Shown here one piece after another: positions 12,501 through 24,250 of a stretch of DNA of 64,000 nt. The translations under genes and the position numbers were made by a program. Origin of the DNA: Mytilus edulis (Eukaryota > Mollusca > Bivalvia > Mytilida > Mytilidae); the NCBI RefSeq assembly GCF_963676685.1, contig NC_092350.1, forward strand, positions 71,550,502 to 71,614,501. Reading direction: 5' to 3'. Under the pieces are notes generated by a model. It saw nothing but the letters and a program-made list of their open reading frames with translations, was not told the DNA's origin and searched no databases. The first letter of the stretch is position 1; the number at the start of each line of letters is the position of its first letter.

Positions 12501-13402
12501 GAAGCGAGATCGGTTGCGCTGACAGGGCATGTTTCTACTGACGTGCTTCTATCATGCGATATAACAATCTTCATTCTGTGAGAGATCACAATATGGAATT
12601 GGTATCTACTGATCTTAGACTTCGCTAACATGTGATTTGTGCTTTGAGACAGACATATCGTATCAGTAAACCGATTTATGATGGTGTCCGTAAACCTTAT
12701 GTATTGCCGATTGCAGTCGTTCATCCACATAAGTCTGATTTGGCACTTTTGAAGATCACCACCGAAAATGGAATCCGTATTGTGTGAATGTATTCAAGCA
12801 TAAAGTTAAATCTATATTAACTACATATGATGAATATTACTCAACGAATAAATATCAGACATATGTTGTTGGTAACATAAGGAATATTTCTGACGTTTCA
12901 TTTTCTGATACTGCATTTCTCTTAAGTTGGGTCCCTGCAGTTCTGGTCAAGATATTAGCCTGGTTTCAAGCAAATGTCATTTACATGAATGAATTAACAC
13001 ATTCAGTATTTTGTCTTGCGTTACTGCACTTGGTCAGATGCTTTCAGACTTTAGTCTTTTGAAATATTCGATATCCTATTTCCATGATTGCAGTTTTCTC
13101 AATTAAGTTATCAGAAGTTTGTATTTATCTATAAAACAATAACTATGCATTTTTTTTAATAAATTGGCAGATACATATATCAAGGAAAGTTGACCAATAC
13201 CTGATTCTATGATGAATATGTAATTTTTACGTTGAGGTAGGTGTATGTCGTCTGTGCAACTGTTTTTTTTTCATTTATTGATTTTAACATGTTTTAAGGT
13301 AAATGATTATCTCTTTTATCGTTACACTGTTAAAACATGATCATTTCAGATTTGGAAGCAGGAGATGACTTACCAAACAAGTCAGTATCAAATGTTGATT
13401 AG
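9573..13402 (+). CDS. Tentative two-exon 3' end of an unknown gene
   Basis: A 70-base open exon (9573-9642) lies between an AG acceptor and a GTATAAGT donor and encodes a charged, Glu-rich segment (motif E-E-N-R-E-E-D-Y-K-R-I). It ends in phase 1. A second piece at 13350-13402, after TTTCAG, continues in that phase with D-L-E-A-G-D-D-L-P-N-K and stops at TAG. Matching phase, good splice sites and acidic composition suggest the tail of a real protein. An alternative acceptor at 11971 also keeps an open frame (L-F-G-K-P-S-Y-Y) to a stop. No family is recognised, no upstream exon was found, and short exons like this arise by chance, so it is a weak call. Confidence 0.22.
9950..10330 (+). repeat. 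Dispersed repeat Z
   Basis: Key phrases are 'atactgaactccgaggaaca', a 'ggttaaacctggttttatag' stretch and 'cagacataataagtaaaaat'. The same order is seen at 19340-19640 and 37490-37720, and inverted at 1518-1660 and 23700-23835. No protein is encoded. A partial re-copy of its end ('cacaatgacgggatgtat') recurs at 10447. Confidence 0.72.
10331..11725. other. Non-coding stretch
   Basis: AT-rich sequence with homopolymers (poly-A at 10981, poly-T at 11219-11236). A short duplication of 'acaatgacgggatgtat' links 10320 and 10447. No gene is supported. Confidence 0.5.
11726..11919. mobile_element. MITE with inverted termini (about 194 bp)
   Basis: The left end reads ATACCGTACCGTGGGTTGTT and the right end, read inward, reads TATACCGTATAGTGGGTTAT. 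Both continue into TTTT-(T/C)-GCGG, giving imperfect terminal inverted repeats of about 27 bases. The inside is AT-rich and non-coding. A TA dinucleotide flanks the ends, but the target duplication is ambiguous. It is a non-autonomous DNA transposon; the superfamily is not assigned. Confidence 0.65.
11920..13349. other. Non-coding stretch, possibly intronic
   Basis: AT-rich sequence that would be the intron of the tentative gene. It holds a short open frame after an AG at 11971-11972 that could be an alternative last exon. Nothing else is recognised. Confidence 0.4.
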
Positions 13403-15759
13403 AAATTCTACGATCAACAGTTAGACCAAGAATGCCGAAATCAAAGAGTATATGTATGAATCAAAGCTGTATTACGGATTTATATGTGCTCCAAAACATT
13501 TTTCAGCATATAATACAATTACCTTAGTTAATTAAACTAATATTATTAAACTAAATATTAATAGTCAGCGATGCCTTTTTCATACCTGGTTCATTGTTGT
13601 TATAGCAAATTCTCATTGTTATTTTCGTTTCAACATATTTTTTTGACATTGATGGATTTTTAGTTGATAATCTGTATAAGTAAGTTCTGGAATTAAATCA
13701 CATTTTTTTTCGAACTGATGTATACATGAATGCACACATGAAGACTAAACATCGTCAAACTTTATCATGCAAAATAAATGGAAGAATTTTTAATACTTTC
13801 TGACTTTTATTTTCTCTATTTTGATTAATTCACAGTGAAAAAGATGTCATTTGGTGACATCAAATGTAAGCGAAATACAATATTTTGGGTGAAGATAAGG
13901 CACTGTGGGATAGCATCATTTCATGTCATATCAAAGCTCTTGAAAGATACCAACTTAATAATTTGTTACGCATCTTGTGTAATAAGACTCGTCTGTTGAC
14001 ATTGAATCAAAATCAAAGGACAAAATCAAAATCGAAGCTGTGCGACACATCAAGCTTAAATTTCAAACAGTCATTGCCTATCGGTCGGTTTCGATTTTTG
14101 TTTGCCTTGTCGTTTATATATAATTTGTCTACTCCCTTTGTTATTGTCTACATACACATTTAGAAGTTGTTTCTCAACCCTCCCCCCCCCCCCCAAACAA
14201 AAGAAAAAAGAAAAAAAACCAAACACGTGCACGTTATTGACATCAATATATTTGGGTGTTGTTTTTCTTATAAATGTTTTGTTTGAATAACGACGAGTGA
14301 CAGCTTCTGGTCGCAAGCTTAACACACAAATTTGCAGATAACATATTATGTTGGATATATTCATGTACGCGAATATCCATGTACTTCAGATATGATTTTC
14401 AATCCCTACTTTATGAGAATGCAGTAATTCAGTGTTTTTCCTGATGTTCAGAATATTTGTACAAAATTTAAAGGCCGAGTATTAAACAAACCACTTTTAC
14501 TCTTACTTCAAAATACAAATAGGCAACTTGATATTCGAACAAAAAATACAAAACACTATGATTTACTGGTTCAGTAAGCACAGCAGAATAATGATAATCA
14601 ATATTAATAAGTTCAATTTATGGTTCTTTTTGATATCGATAAGTTTATCAAGAAATATTTTCATTTAAAACCAAAAGAATTTAAAAACGATAGTGACATA
14701 CCTGGTATATAGTTAGACAACTATCAACAAAAGACCAAAATGACACAGACATTAACAACTATAAAAGGGTTCAAATATTATTATATTACCAATGTTATTT
14801 CAACTGATCGGGCGGAGCTTACGTTTTAATTTGCATAAGGACAGTCCATTTGAAGATGTGTTTGATAAGGATGATTGTCGTTATAATTATCACTGATTTC
14901 TAATAACTTTTTTCTTAAACATCTATAGATGGACTGGTTTATTATGAGCGAATCGGTTAAACTCCGCCCAGTCAAGCGAAATAAATTGAGTAATATAAAC
15001 AAATCATAGTAAAATAACAAAAATACCGAATGTGAAGGGAAATTTCAGAACGCACAAACAATCTGAGGAATTGAAAAAACATCAATTGTCATATTTCTAA
15101 CTTGGAACAGGCACAGAAAAAAATATATATTTTTTTCATGTGTATTTCCAAAAATCAACATACGGATACTTTATTGAAAATGTACGATTGTAGGTTCGAA
15201 CAAACTTAAAAATGACTGTGTTGTCTTTAATATATAAAGAGACATACCTTTATGTTGATCCAGCAACATCTGTTTGCTTACTTTATTGGAACTGGATAAG
15301 AATTATGCATAACACTGATATTAACACTAACACTTAAAAAAACATGTCAAGCTTTTAGAAAAAGCTAATAGTTGTTTATATAATAAATGTGACTGCGTAA
15401 GTCATGTGATTGATCCATATCGATAACAAACTTCCTGGTTTCGTTGAAGGTGAGTGCTATTTATGATTTTCATGTGTCCTTCAAGAATAAGTTATTTATC
15501 TCAAGTGTTGTAATCAGTACAGGTCTATTGTTATGTGGATAAACGAAGCTGTGTATAAACAATGATAACAATCACAAGATGTGATATGATCTCACCACGG
15601 AAAAACATGTGCAATCATGTCATTATAGCTTGTGAATAAAAGTGTCTAAAACATTATACGAGTAGGAAATTCATCAACTTTGTTAATGTATAAGCAAGTA
15701 AGCAGAATAATAGTGTCAATGTCTGAATTGAAATCATAGGCTATATATGAACTTTCAGT
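13403..15759. other. Non-coding stretch with a retroelement scrap
   Basis: Mostly AT-rich sequence without a supportable gene. At 14706-14770 there is a short copy of the tail repeat ('ccaaaatgacacagacatta') seen in full at 51548-51700. A poly-C run lies at 14179-14194. Near 15430-15450 'tggtttcgttgaag' followed by GTGAGT could be a 5' untranslated exon of the TRIM-like gene downstream, but this is only a possibility. Confidence 0.45.
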
Positions 15760-15890
15760 GGCGCACCCAGAACTTTTTGTAAAGGGGGGGACACTGACTG
15801 ATTTAAAGAGGGGCCGCTTCAATTATGCGTCAGTGATTCCCTATATACTTATTAAACTTTTCCCCCAGAATCCCCCCTCTGGATCCGCTT
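15760..15890. mobile_element. Degenerate MITE, hAT-like ends
   Basis: The left end CAGTGGCGCACCCAGA and the right end CTGGATCCGCTTT are imperfect inverted repeats of a CAGTGGCGGATCCAGA-type terminus, with G-rich and C-rich runs just inside each end. The flanks 'gaacttt' and 'cgacttt' could be a decayed target duplication. The CAGTG start resembles hAT elements. The copy is old and short. Confidence 0.45.
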
Positions 15891-17470
15891 TCGACTTTGT
15901 TTATCTACAATAGGATGTAACACGTGCAGGGGTTCAATTATATTAAACTAGCTAAGTCAACTTTGATTGAAACATAATCTGTTTTCATGAGTCACCATAG
16001 TTACCGCAGATCTTGAATAGGTAAATATAGTAAACATATTTGTAAATGTTTTGTTAATTTCGCATGTGTTTGAACAGACAGAGCGTAGTTGGTTTCCAAA
16101 TTCTAAATGCGATTTATTTTATGGAACTTTTATAAGAAGTTACAACATATTTTCATGATACAAGAACAAACTTCTTGAAATGTTTCCAATCCAATACACA
16201 TTGTAATAATCTATATTAAAAGGAAATCGAAGACTTGGACTGCGTTTAGGTAAGAACAATAACTTCTTCCCGATCCAATGGAGATTAACAGCATATATCG
16301 TTTGGAAAGAATGATGTTGTATTTTCCTCAGTTAAAACTATAAGATTTCTTTACTTTAGTCAAGGTTTAACAAAACAGAAAGTCTTTGCGAAGGTGTCAT
16401 CATTGTGGAACGTTTTTAATACGACCTTCATTTGCAGGATTACCTACGCAAAGTAAAAAATCAAAAAAATGGTAACTTTTATTGTCAATGGACATCAACT
16501 ACCATATACCCGATATATACATAAAACCAGTATAACACATACATACACATCATAAAACATGACGACAATAACGACCAGCACATCGTTCTCAATACCGTAC
16601 TCATTATAAACACATCATGTGGATTGCTCAGACAAGATTTATTGATTTTCTTTTGTAAATTTGTTTTGTCATCGTCATACATTGAGAGAGTAAGATTAAT
16701 GAATGTGAAACAAACAACTTTGTTAAATATTTTGTCAAGCCATTTGCATCTCTATTAAACTTTTTCGTCATAGTGAAGATGAGGACTATAAAGCACTTAT
16801 AAAATAATTACGAATGAAAAGCAAAACATTGTTGAAAAATATTTTTTTGTTTGAATTTTAATTTGAATTGGTAATATATTTCCTTAATAAAGGTCGGCTT
16901 TTGATTTCTATCAATGTTAGTAATCCAATTTCCTTTGTTGAAGTTCACAGAAAAGTATCCTCACCTACTGAAAAAGTCACTAAGGCTGTTTTAACCAGAC
17001 CGTTTTTGAGTTTCTAAAGACACAGTATTCCGATCATATTCATATTTTATACTACTTATACTTTTTTACCTTTCATCAAAGACTGATAAACACGTGATAA
17101 TGTGCAAAGATTGCACGATAGCATTATTCATATTGGGTTAGAATTTGGAACGTGTAGGATTATATGATAAAGATTGTTTCGTGTTTACTTGTATTTAATC
17201 ATCTAAAGTTTAAATTAAGTGTCGTTTTCTTTACAGATTGTTATTGCATTGTTAATCTGTCAAATCAGAAACATCAGATTAATAGCAAAAATTAACATTC
17301 ACACAAACAATTGAAATAATGTCAAATCATATATATATAATATTCACTGAGGCCAACGGTTTATATGTTTATTATACCTAGAAATATGCTGGTTTAGAGT
17401 TCGGTGGCATTGATTTTTTCATCACCCTTATACATCAAAGCATTTATGTAAACTTTTGTTGATTTTTCAG
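15891..17470. other. Upstream region of the TRIM-like gene
   Basis: AT-rich sequence with no long frame. A donor-like 'gcgtttag' followed by GTAAGAAC near 16248 could end a non-coding first exon. The polypyrimidine stretch and TTTTCAG at 17464-17470 give a good acceptor 18 bases before the TRIM-like start codon. Confidence 0.4.
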
Positions 17471-17488
17471 TTATTTTTGTCTTACAAA

Positions 17489-19205
17489 ATGGCTACAAAT
17501 ACGTCAGTTTGCGCTATATGTGATCTCCGGCATGTCACATCACGGTCCATGAACTGGTGTCCGGAATGTGAGGAAGCGCTGTGTACTGATTGTAGTGAAC
17601 ATCATAGTCTTTCACGAGGAACACGAAGTCACAAAACCATTCCTATAACACAATATCAATCCTTACCAACCTTTGTAACCGATATACAACAGTTCTGTTT
17701 ATTCCACAATGAAAAGTACCAACTATATTGTATGACACATGAAAGTCCAATATGTTACAGGTGCATAAAGGAGCATGGGAAATGCTCTAAAGTCATCCCT
17801 CTTGAAGACTTTATTGGAGAAATCAGAAGTTCCGAACTTTTTCGAGATTTAGAACAAAGTTTAGAAGATGTACTTGAAAATATCAAGCGAATTCGGAAAG
17901 ATAGAGAGAATAATGTTGAATCGATTCAATCTCAGAAGAAGAACATAACCATGGAAATAGATAGCATAAAAAAGCAGATAAACCAACATCTTGATAAACT
18001 GGAGGCGTCTTTATTAAAAGAACTGGAACAGGTATACGATAATCATAGCTATCGCATTTCATCAATTATTTCTGCTCTTAAAGATCAAGAACATGAAATT
18101 AAACAATGCAACAAGGAATTCGAGAATATCACCAAACATGCTTCTGATCTCCAAACTTTCCTTCCTTGGTATGAGGGAAATTCAGTTAAAAGTCACTGAT
18201 AATGAAAGTCGTCTCAAGTCAATGATTACAAACAAAAGTCTTGAAAATGTTGACATGCAATTAACAATAGATGATAAAATACAGGACTTCCTTAAATCGG
18301 CTGGGAAATTTGGTTCTATCATAATAAGGGAAAGTCCATCTATTTGCACCAATATTTCTAGCAAGAAAACTAGACAGGCTCAGATATCAGCACCATATAC
18401 AATGCAGTCAGTAAATAACATTTCAGTGGAATTCAACATGAAATTAAACACACTCTGTTCAAGGCCAAGGGGATGTACGATAACACGAAAAGGTTTGTGT
18501 ATTTTTACAGACTACCGGTTTAACAACGAAAAGTTAGTAGCAATAAACGCCCACGGTAACACTGAATTTACCCTCAAGCTATCGAATGCATACAGCACCT
18601 TTGATGTAGAAGCTATCAACGATAATATAGTGGCAATAACAACTGGAGAGACATACAAACTATGTGAGTACTTCGGTATAAGCTTTGTTGATTTCACAAA
18701 GAGTAAAGTAATAAAGTTCATTGAATTACCTGGTGATCCCTATGGTATCAAACACGATGGCACGGCATTAATCTGCTGTGTTGAAGACAAAGATTTGCAT
18801 GTGATCTCATGTAAAGACTACAGCGTTACTACAATACCGAACACTGTAGTACCTAAGTACTCGTATGTCACAACACATGCAGACACAATTTTATTTACCA
18901 ATCCGGATAAACATAAAATAGTTTGCTGTTTATACGATGGAACACCAGTATGGGAGTTTAACAATGACATTTTGAGGACGCCATGTGGTATTACTGTCGA
19001 CGACAAGGGAAATATTTTCGTCGTTGGTCGTGTATCGTGTAATGTTCTCATCATATCTCCTGACGGTAAACAATACAAACAAATACTGAACAAGGAAAAT
19101 GGTCTCAATGATCCACACGCAATTTTTTTTGACAAGCTAAGAAATCAGCTTCTAGTGACAAATAACTCACTGGACGCTTTTTTTTATAATATTTCATTTT
19201 TATAG
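17489..19205 (+). pseudogene. TRIM-like B-box/coiled-coil/beta-propeller gene with a 4-base frameshift
   Basis: The first frame starts at ATG 17489, just after an acceptor. It encodes two zinc-binding B-boxes: C8, C11, C24, C27, C32, C35, H38/H39 and H48, then C70, H73, C81, H84, C89, C92, H96 and C99. There is no RING. A Lys/Glu-rich coiled coil follows at about residues 105-225. Near codon 225 the tandem TTCC-TTCC (18158-18165) shifts the frame and the first frame ends at 18199. The second frame picks up at once (L-G-M-R-E-I-Q) and runs to TAG at 19203-19205, with a linker and a repeating beta-strand region like an NHL/WD-type propeller. The span minus 4 bases is exactly 571 codons. B-box proteins of this layout are numerous in bivalves and often linked to innate immunity; that role is inferred. 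The lesion could be a real null allele, a fresh pseudogene or a sequence error. AATAAA lies at 19250-19255. Confidence 0.85.
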
Positions 19206-19339
19206 AAGTGATTGTATTAAACAAAACAGTTTTTAACTGATTATATAACAATAAACGTAGCTTAAACATACATATAGCAAAACATTTAATATACTTTGCA
19301 ACAATATATATATAAAATGTTTAATAGATCAGAAGTTGA

Positions 19340-19640
19340 GCATTATATCAGAACACATCAAACGAATTGCCAACAACTGTCATATTCCTGACTTTGTACA
19401 GGCATTTTTTAGGTAGATATGGTGGATAAAACCTGGGTTTATAGCAAGTTAAACCTCTCTTTTGTATGAAAGTTGCATACAATCCCATTATAATGACAAC
19501 GATGTTTGAACAAAACAAACAGACATAATAAGTAAAAGAGTGAAAAATAGGGTACAACGGTCAACATTGTGTTACTACCTTAATAACTATACAATAAGAT
19601 ATACAAACAAACATTTACCACATCACAATGACACAATATC
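19340..19640 (+). repeat. Dispersed repeat Z
   Basis: It shares 'tgtcatattcctgactttgt', 'cagacataataagtaaaaga' and 'aaacaaacatttacca' in the same order as 9950-10330. It sits just downstream of the TRIM-like polyadenylation signal. Confidence 0.72.
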
Positions 19641-19825
19641 GGTCGGCATAAGTGTGTTTTCCCTTTTTATACTAAACTTGAATATGATATAAAACAAAAA
19701 AAAGTAAAAGAGTGTTTCTTAAGAGCAATAATTTCTTTGACGTGTTTCTTAAAATAATTCCCCCAAAAAACTAAAATGTGCTGTGTACGTTATTGATACA
19801 GCAACATACATTGTATGACCATAAA

Positions 19826-20640
19826 ATTGAGAATGGAAATGGGGAATGTGCCAAAGAGACAACAACCCGACCATAGAAAAAACACAACAGCAGAAGGTCA
19901 CCAACAGGTCTTCAATGTAGTGAGAAATTCCCGCACCCGGAGGCGTCCTTCAGCTTGCCCCTAAACAAATATATACTAGTTCAGTGATAATAAACGCCAT
20001 ACTAATTTCCAAATTGTACACAAGAAACTAAAATTAAAATAATACAAGACTAACAAAGGCCAGAGGCTCCTGACTTGGGACAGGCGCAAAAATGCGGCGG
20101 GGTTAAACATGTTTGTGAGATCTCAACCCTCCCCCTATACCTCTAGCCAATGTAGAAAAGTAAACGCATAGCAATACGCACATTAAAATTCAGTTCAAGA
20201 GAAGTCCGAGTCTGATGTCAGAAGATGTAACCAAAGAAAATAAACAAAATGACAATAATACATAAATAACAACAGACTACTAGCAGTTAACTGACATGCC
20301 AGCTCCAGACTTCAATTGAACTGACTGAAAGATTATGATTTCATCATATGAACATCAGGCACAATCCTTCTCGTTAGGGGTTTAGTATCATACCATCATA
20401 ACATATATGAGAAGAACATAACCCGTGTCATGCCAACAACTGGTTTTTGAATAAATGTGTTTAGTTCCGATGCAAAGACCCTATAAGTGAATCAATATTA
20501 ACGCCAAAATATGCAATCTTTAATGACCTGACAACAGTATCGTAACTATATCCCTTCTTAATAAGTCTATTCAAAGGTTTTGTAAATTTTGAGGTGAATA
20601 CTGATACCTTTGTGCTTTATAAAGAATATTTCCATAAAAA
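19826..20640 (-). mobile_element. Retroelement 3' non-coding tail (family 1)
   Basis: The block contains 'gaggctcctgacttgggaca', 'cggcggggttaaacatgttt' and 'caaccctccccctata'. Variants recur at 21961-22140 and 51790-51960, each next to reverse-transcriptase sequence on the minus strand. I read it as the 3' tail of the same element whose RT follows at 20640-21605. Confidence 0.65.
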
Positions 20641-21605
20641 ATTGGATGTGAAATACCTAAAAGTATAAGAAGTCTGCATGTTGAGCTATATTTACGAATG
20701 ATGTCCTTATACCGATGATAAAATCTAGTAAATGTTTTGACTAGTTTGTGATATCGAAAACCCTGGTGTGATAATTTTTCAGTATTACATTAATTTCTCT
20801 CGTTTAAATCTAAAACATTGTTACATACACGAGCGAATCGTACAAGTTGAGATATATAAACACCGTAAGATGGTGACAAGGGAACGTCACCATCTAAAAA
20901 TGGATAATTAACGATAGGAAATGAAAAATCATCTCTTTTATCATAAATTTTAGTATTCAGCTTTCCGTTAGTGATATAGATATCAAGATCGAGGAAAGGG
21001 CAGTGGTCATTGTTAATATTAGCTTTATTTAAAGTAAGTTCAACAGGATAAATTTCTTTAATATACATAATGAAGTCGTCATTATTGAGAGCCAAAATAT
21101 CATCCAAATACTAGTATCTAAAAGTATTATTAAATTTGTTTATCAGATGTTGTTTCGATGGGTCTTTGCTTATTTTTGTCATAAATTGTAACTCATAGCA
21201 ATACAAAAACAGGTCCGCAATAAGTGGTGCACAGTTAGTCCCCATTGGAATTCCGATAATCTGACGATATACGGAATCCCCAAATCGAACAAAAATGTTA
21301 TCTAGAAAATATTCAAGGGCATATATAGTATCAAAGCATGTCCAATTGACATAGCTTTTTTGTTTATTGCTACTAAAAAATTAGTTTGAACATATATATT
21401 CACATTCTGACTTTTTAAATGCCCATTTAATTAGGTGTGTGAATTTTTTCTTAATGAGAATGTGAGGCAATGTGGTATACAGGGTAGAAAAATCAAAACT
21501 TTGAACAGATTCAAAATCACCAATATAAGCATGCAATTTGTCAAGTACTTCCAACGAGTTCTTGACACTCCAATAGTAATTAATTCTACTATTTTCGAAG
21601 GCCTT
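20640..21605 (-). pseudogene. Penelope-like reverse transcriptase, decayed copy
   Basis: Reading leftward from about 21605, the minus strand shows the RT core in order: the motif-A region F-D-F-S-T-L-Y-T-T-L-P (about 21480), the motif-B region I-G-I-P-M-G-T-N-C-A-P-L (about 21245), then Y-L-D-D (about 21110), F-L-D-L-D-I and Y-G-V-Y-I-S-Q-L. A stop (TAG) and two extra codons interrupt the catalytic Y-x-D-D region, and further stops occur near 21385 and 20790. The longest open piece is 20790-21107. The motif order and style match Penelope-like elements; another RT class cannot be excluded. Non-functional. Confidence 0.72.
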
Positions 21606-21960
21606 TTTATGTTAACATAAAATAACTATGCTTTAAATATATCAAAGTAGATCTTTTGCCATCAATCCAACTTGTGTGTATGCCGAAGGCGATATAGTGT
21701 GTATTCGCCTAAACGTAAATCCAAGGGTACAATTATCAATCAGACAGAAAAAAGATAATAGAGGAACCAAAGGACAAAGAACCTCTAAAGGTCAACAAAT
21801 GACAGACAAGGGACCAGTTGTTGAATTCCAATTTTCGGGCAAAGTTTCTAGAGGAATGCATGTGAACCACGAATTTAAATATCCACAAATATGCAAGTTT
21901 TTCTTTAACTATGAAAATTGGTACCCACGAAAAAAATCAACATCAACCAACGACAACCAC

Positions 21961-22215
21961 TGAATTATAGGCTCCTGACTTGGGACAGGCACATACATAC
22001 ATAATGTGGCGGGGTTAAACATGTAAGCAGGATCCCAACCCGTCCCCCTAATCTGGGACAGTGGTAAAACAGTACAACATAAGAACGAACTATCAAAATC
22101 AGTTGAAAAAGGCTTAAATCATCAGATGGACAAAAATACAAATGGAAATGGAACCGACTCTAGAAAAAAGTTGGAATCAAATGATTTGACAACAACACAA
22201 AATATACTACAGAAA
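21961..22215 (-). mobile_element. Second fragment of retroelement tail (family 1)
   Basis: 'ggctcctgacttgggacagg' and 'gtggcggggttaaacatgta' repeat the tail seen at 20065 and, more closely, at 51797-51960. It ends directly at the left edge of segmental copy B (22219), so the duplication junction lies in or beside a retroelement. Confidence 0.65.
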
Positions 22216-23957
22216 AAAAATTGGTTGGTCTTCAATGTATTATGTATTCGGGTTTTGTTTTCTGTAATTAGTCAAAACGTCAGTTTTATCATGTAAATCT
22301 TTTATATCAATTTTATAAAATTTACTGTTTGCAATAGCCTAAATTGTTCTATATAATAAGGATGTTCTCGTCACAAGCAGAAAACCGTAGCCGTATTTGG
22401 CACAACCTTTTTCAACTTTTGATCCTTAGAGCTGTACAACTTTGTATCCCTTTTTTTTGACTTTCGAACTTTTATATCTGGGCGTCACTAGTACGTCTTG
22501 TGTGGACGAGGCGCGTTTTTGACGTATTGATTTAAAACCTGATGCCTTTTGTTATCTATTATTCATGTGTTTCTTTGCCTAATACGTTCTCCTATTTATT
22601 TGTATTGTAGTCCTGTATTATTATGTTGTCATTTTAATGTTATATTTAACAATGCCATCAAAGTGCGAGGTTTGGCATGCCACAAAACCAGGTTCAACCC
22701 TCCATTTTTTTCTTTAAAGATGTCCTGTACCAAGTCAGGAAAATGGCCATTGTTATATCATAGTTCGTTTCTGTATGTGTAACATTTTTACGTTGTGTTT
22801 CCGTTGTGTCATTTGTTTTTTACTATATTTGAGTGTGAATTCACATTACTATAAGACGTGTCACGGTACTTTTCTATCCCAAATCCATGTATTTGGTTTT
22901 GATGTTATATTGATTATTCTCATCTGATTTTAGTCTAATGCTTAGTCCGTTGCTGTGTGAGTTATATTTTAATGTCATTGTTCTCCTGTAATATTTAATG
23001 CGTTTCCCTCAGTTTTAGTTTGTTACCCCGATTTTGTTTTTTGTCCATAGATTTATGAGCTTTGAACAGCGATATACTACTGTTGCCTTTATTTATGACA
23101 TATTTAAAAAAAAAAACTTTCGAGACTAGGTCAATGCCACTGGTGTTGGATGTTTCCTCTGCGATTGATATGAAAGATCATTGATAAGTTCTTTCTCTTT
23201 AAATCTAAAGTTTATGAAATAGTTGTATTTTTATAACACTTTGCGTCTATTTACTTAGTAGTTGGAGGCACACATGTTCGAAATATAGATTTTTCATGCT
23301 CTAAGTTTTTGTATCCAATTTTTCTAATGTTGATTGGAGTGCCAGTGATAAGTCTATAACAGAAAAAGTGCACGTATCGGGGGTAACTAATTATATGTCT
23401 AGTGTCTTTGGTGAGGTATTATAAAATGATAACAGAATGTGGGAAATATTTCATTACCACAAACTCTATACCTAACAATATTGGAGCATACACCTGAATC
23501 TCATATATTTAACAGTTATTACCAAATATTTGTGTTGAATTCGCATTAAAGTTTAACCTATTTTTTCTCTACTTCATTCAATGTCTTTAAGATTTAGATT
23601 AAGGGAAACTTCAACAGTTCACAGAGTTCAACAACTTTGCAAAACTGTGATTTGCATCTATGAATAATATGTAGTTTTATCTTATTTTACATGAGAAAAC
23701 CCCTGTACCAAGTCAGGAATATGACAGTTGTTATCCATTCGTTTGATGTGTTTGACCTTTTGATTTTTCCATTTTATTAAAGGCTTTTTGATTTGAATTT
23801 TCCTCAGGTTCAGTATTTTTTGTGTTTTTAACTTTTGCTGTAATATGCAGTGAATTAGTTTTCAGCTTATTTCCAAACAAACTTCATTATATTTTTGTCA
23901 AAAGAGTCGTCTTTCTAAGTCTGTCTGAAATATATAAACTGCATATTTTCTCTGCCG

Positions 23958-24250
23958 GGAAAATCAACCTTTCTTATATATAGTTACTGCTTTTGTATAT
24001 TACTTATTAGTTGCAAACATGCAATACTCCATGAGATAAACGCATAGAAAGCATGTCACTTCGCTAGTTCTTGTTCTTGTATATGCAAAATCGATCCTGG
24101 TCCTGAAAATCTAATAGCAGATTGTTCAGACAAAGATCCACTTCGTATACCTAGTTGTCAAAGCAATATTCCAGAGTTATCTCTCCTATATAATAATATC
24201 AGTACAATACTAAATTGATTTTCGTAGGCAACTCTGTACTGACGACTTTG
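23958..24250 (+). pseudogene. TLR pseudogene psi1', duplicate of psi1
   Basis: Amino-terminal TLR stump with the same broken acceptor (ctgccg), the same frame loss in the leader and the same truncation after the first LRRs as psi1. The shared lesions show that the damage predates the segmental duplication. Confidence 0.85.

Noticed and set aside
13885-14163. 92-codon frame at 13885
   Set aside because: It starts at GTG, has no recognised family and no splice context, and is overlapped by an equally long frame on the other strand.
21676-21963. 95-codon Lys/Gln-rich frame at 21676
   Set aside because: Low-complexity repeat-derived sequence next to a retroelement. No homologous frame in the related block at 51.7 kb.
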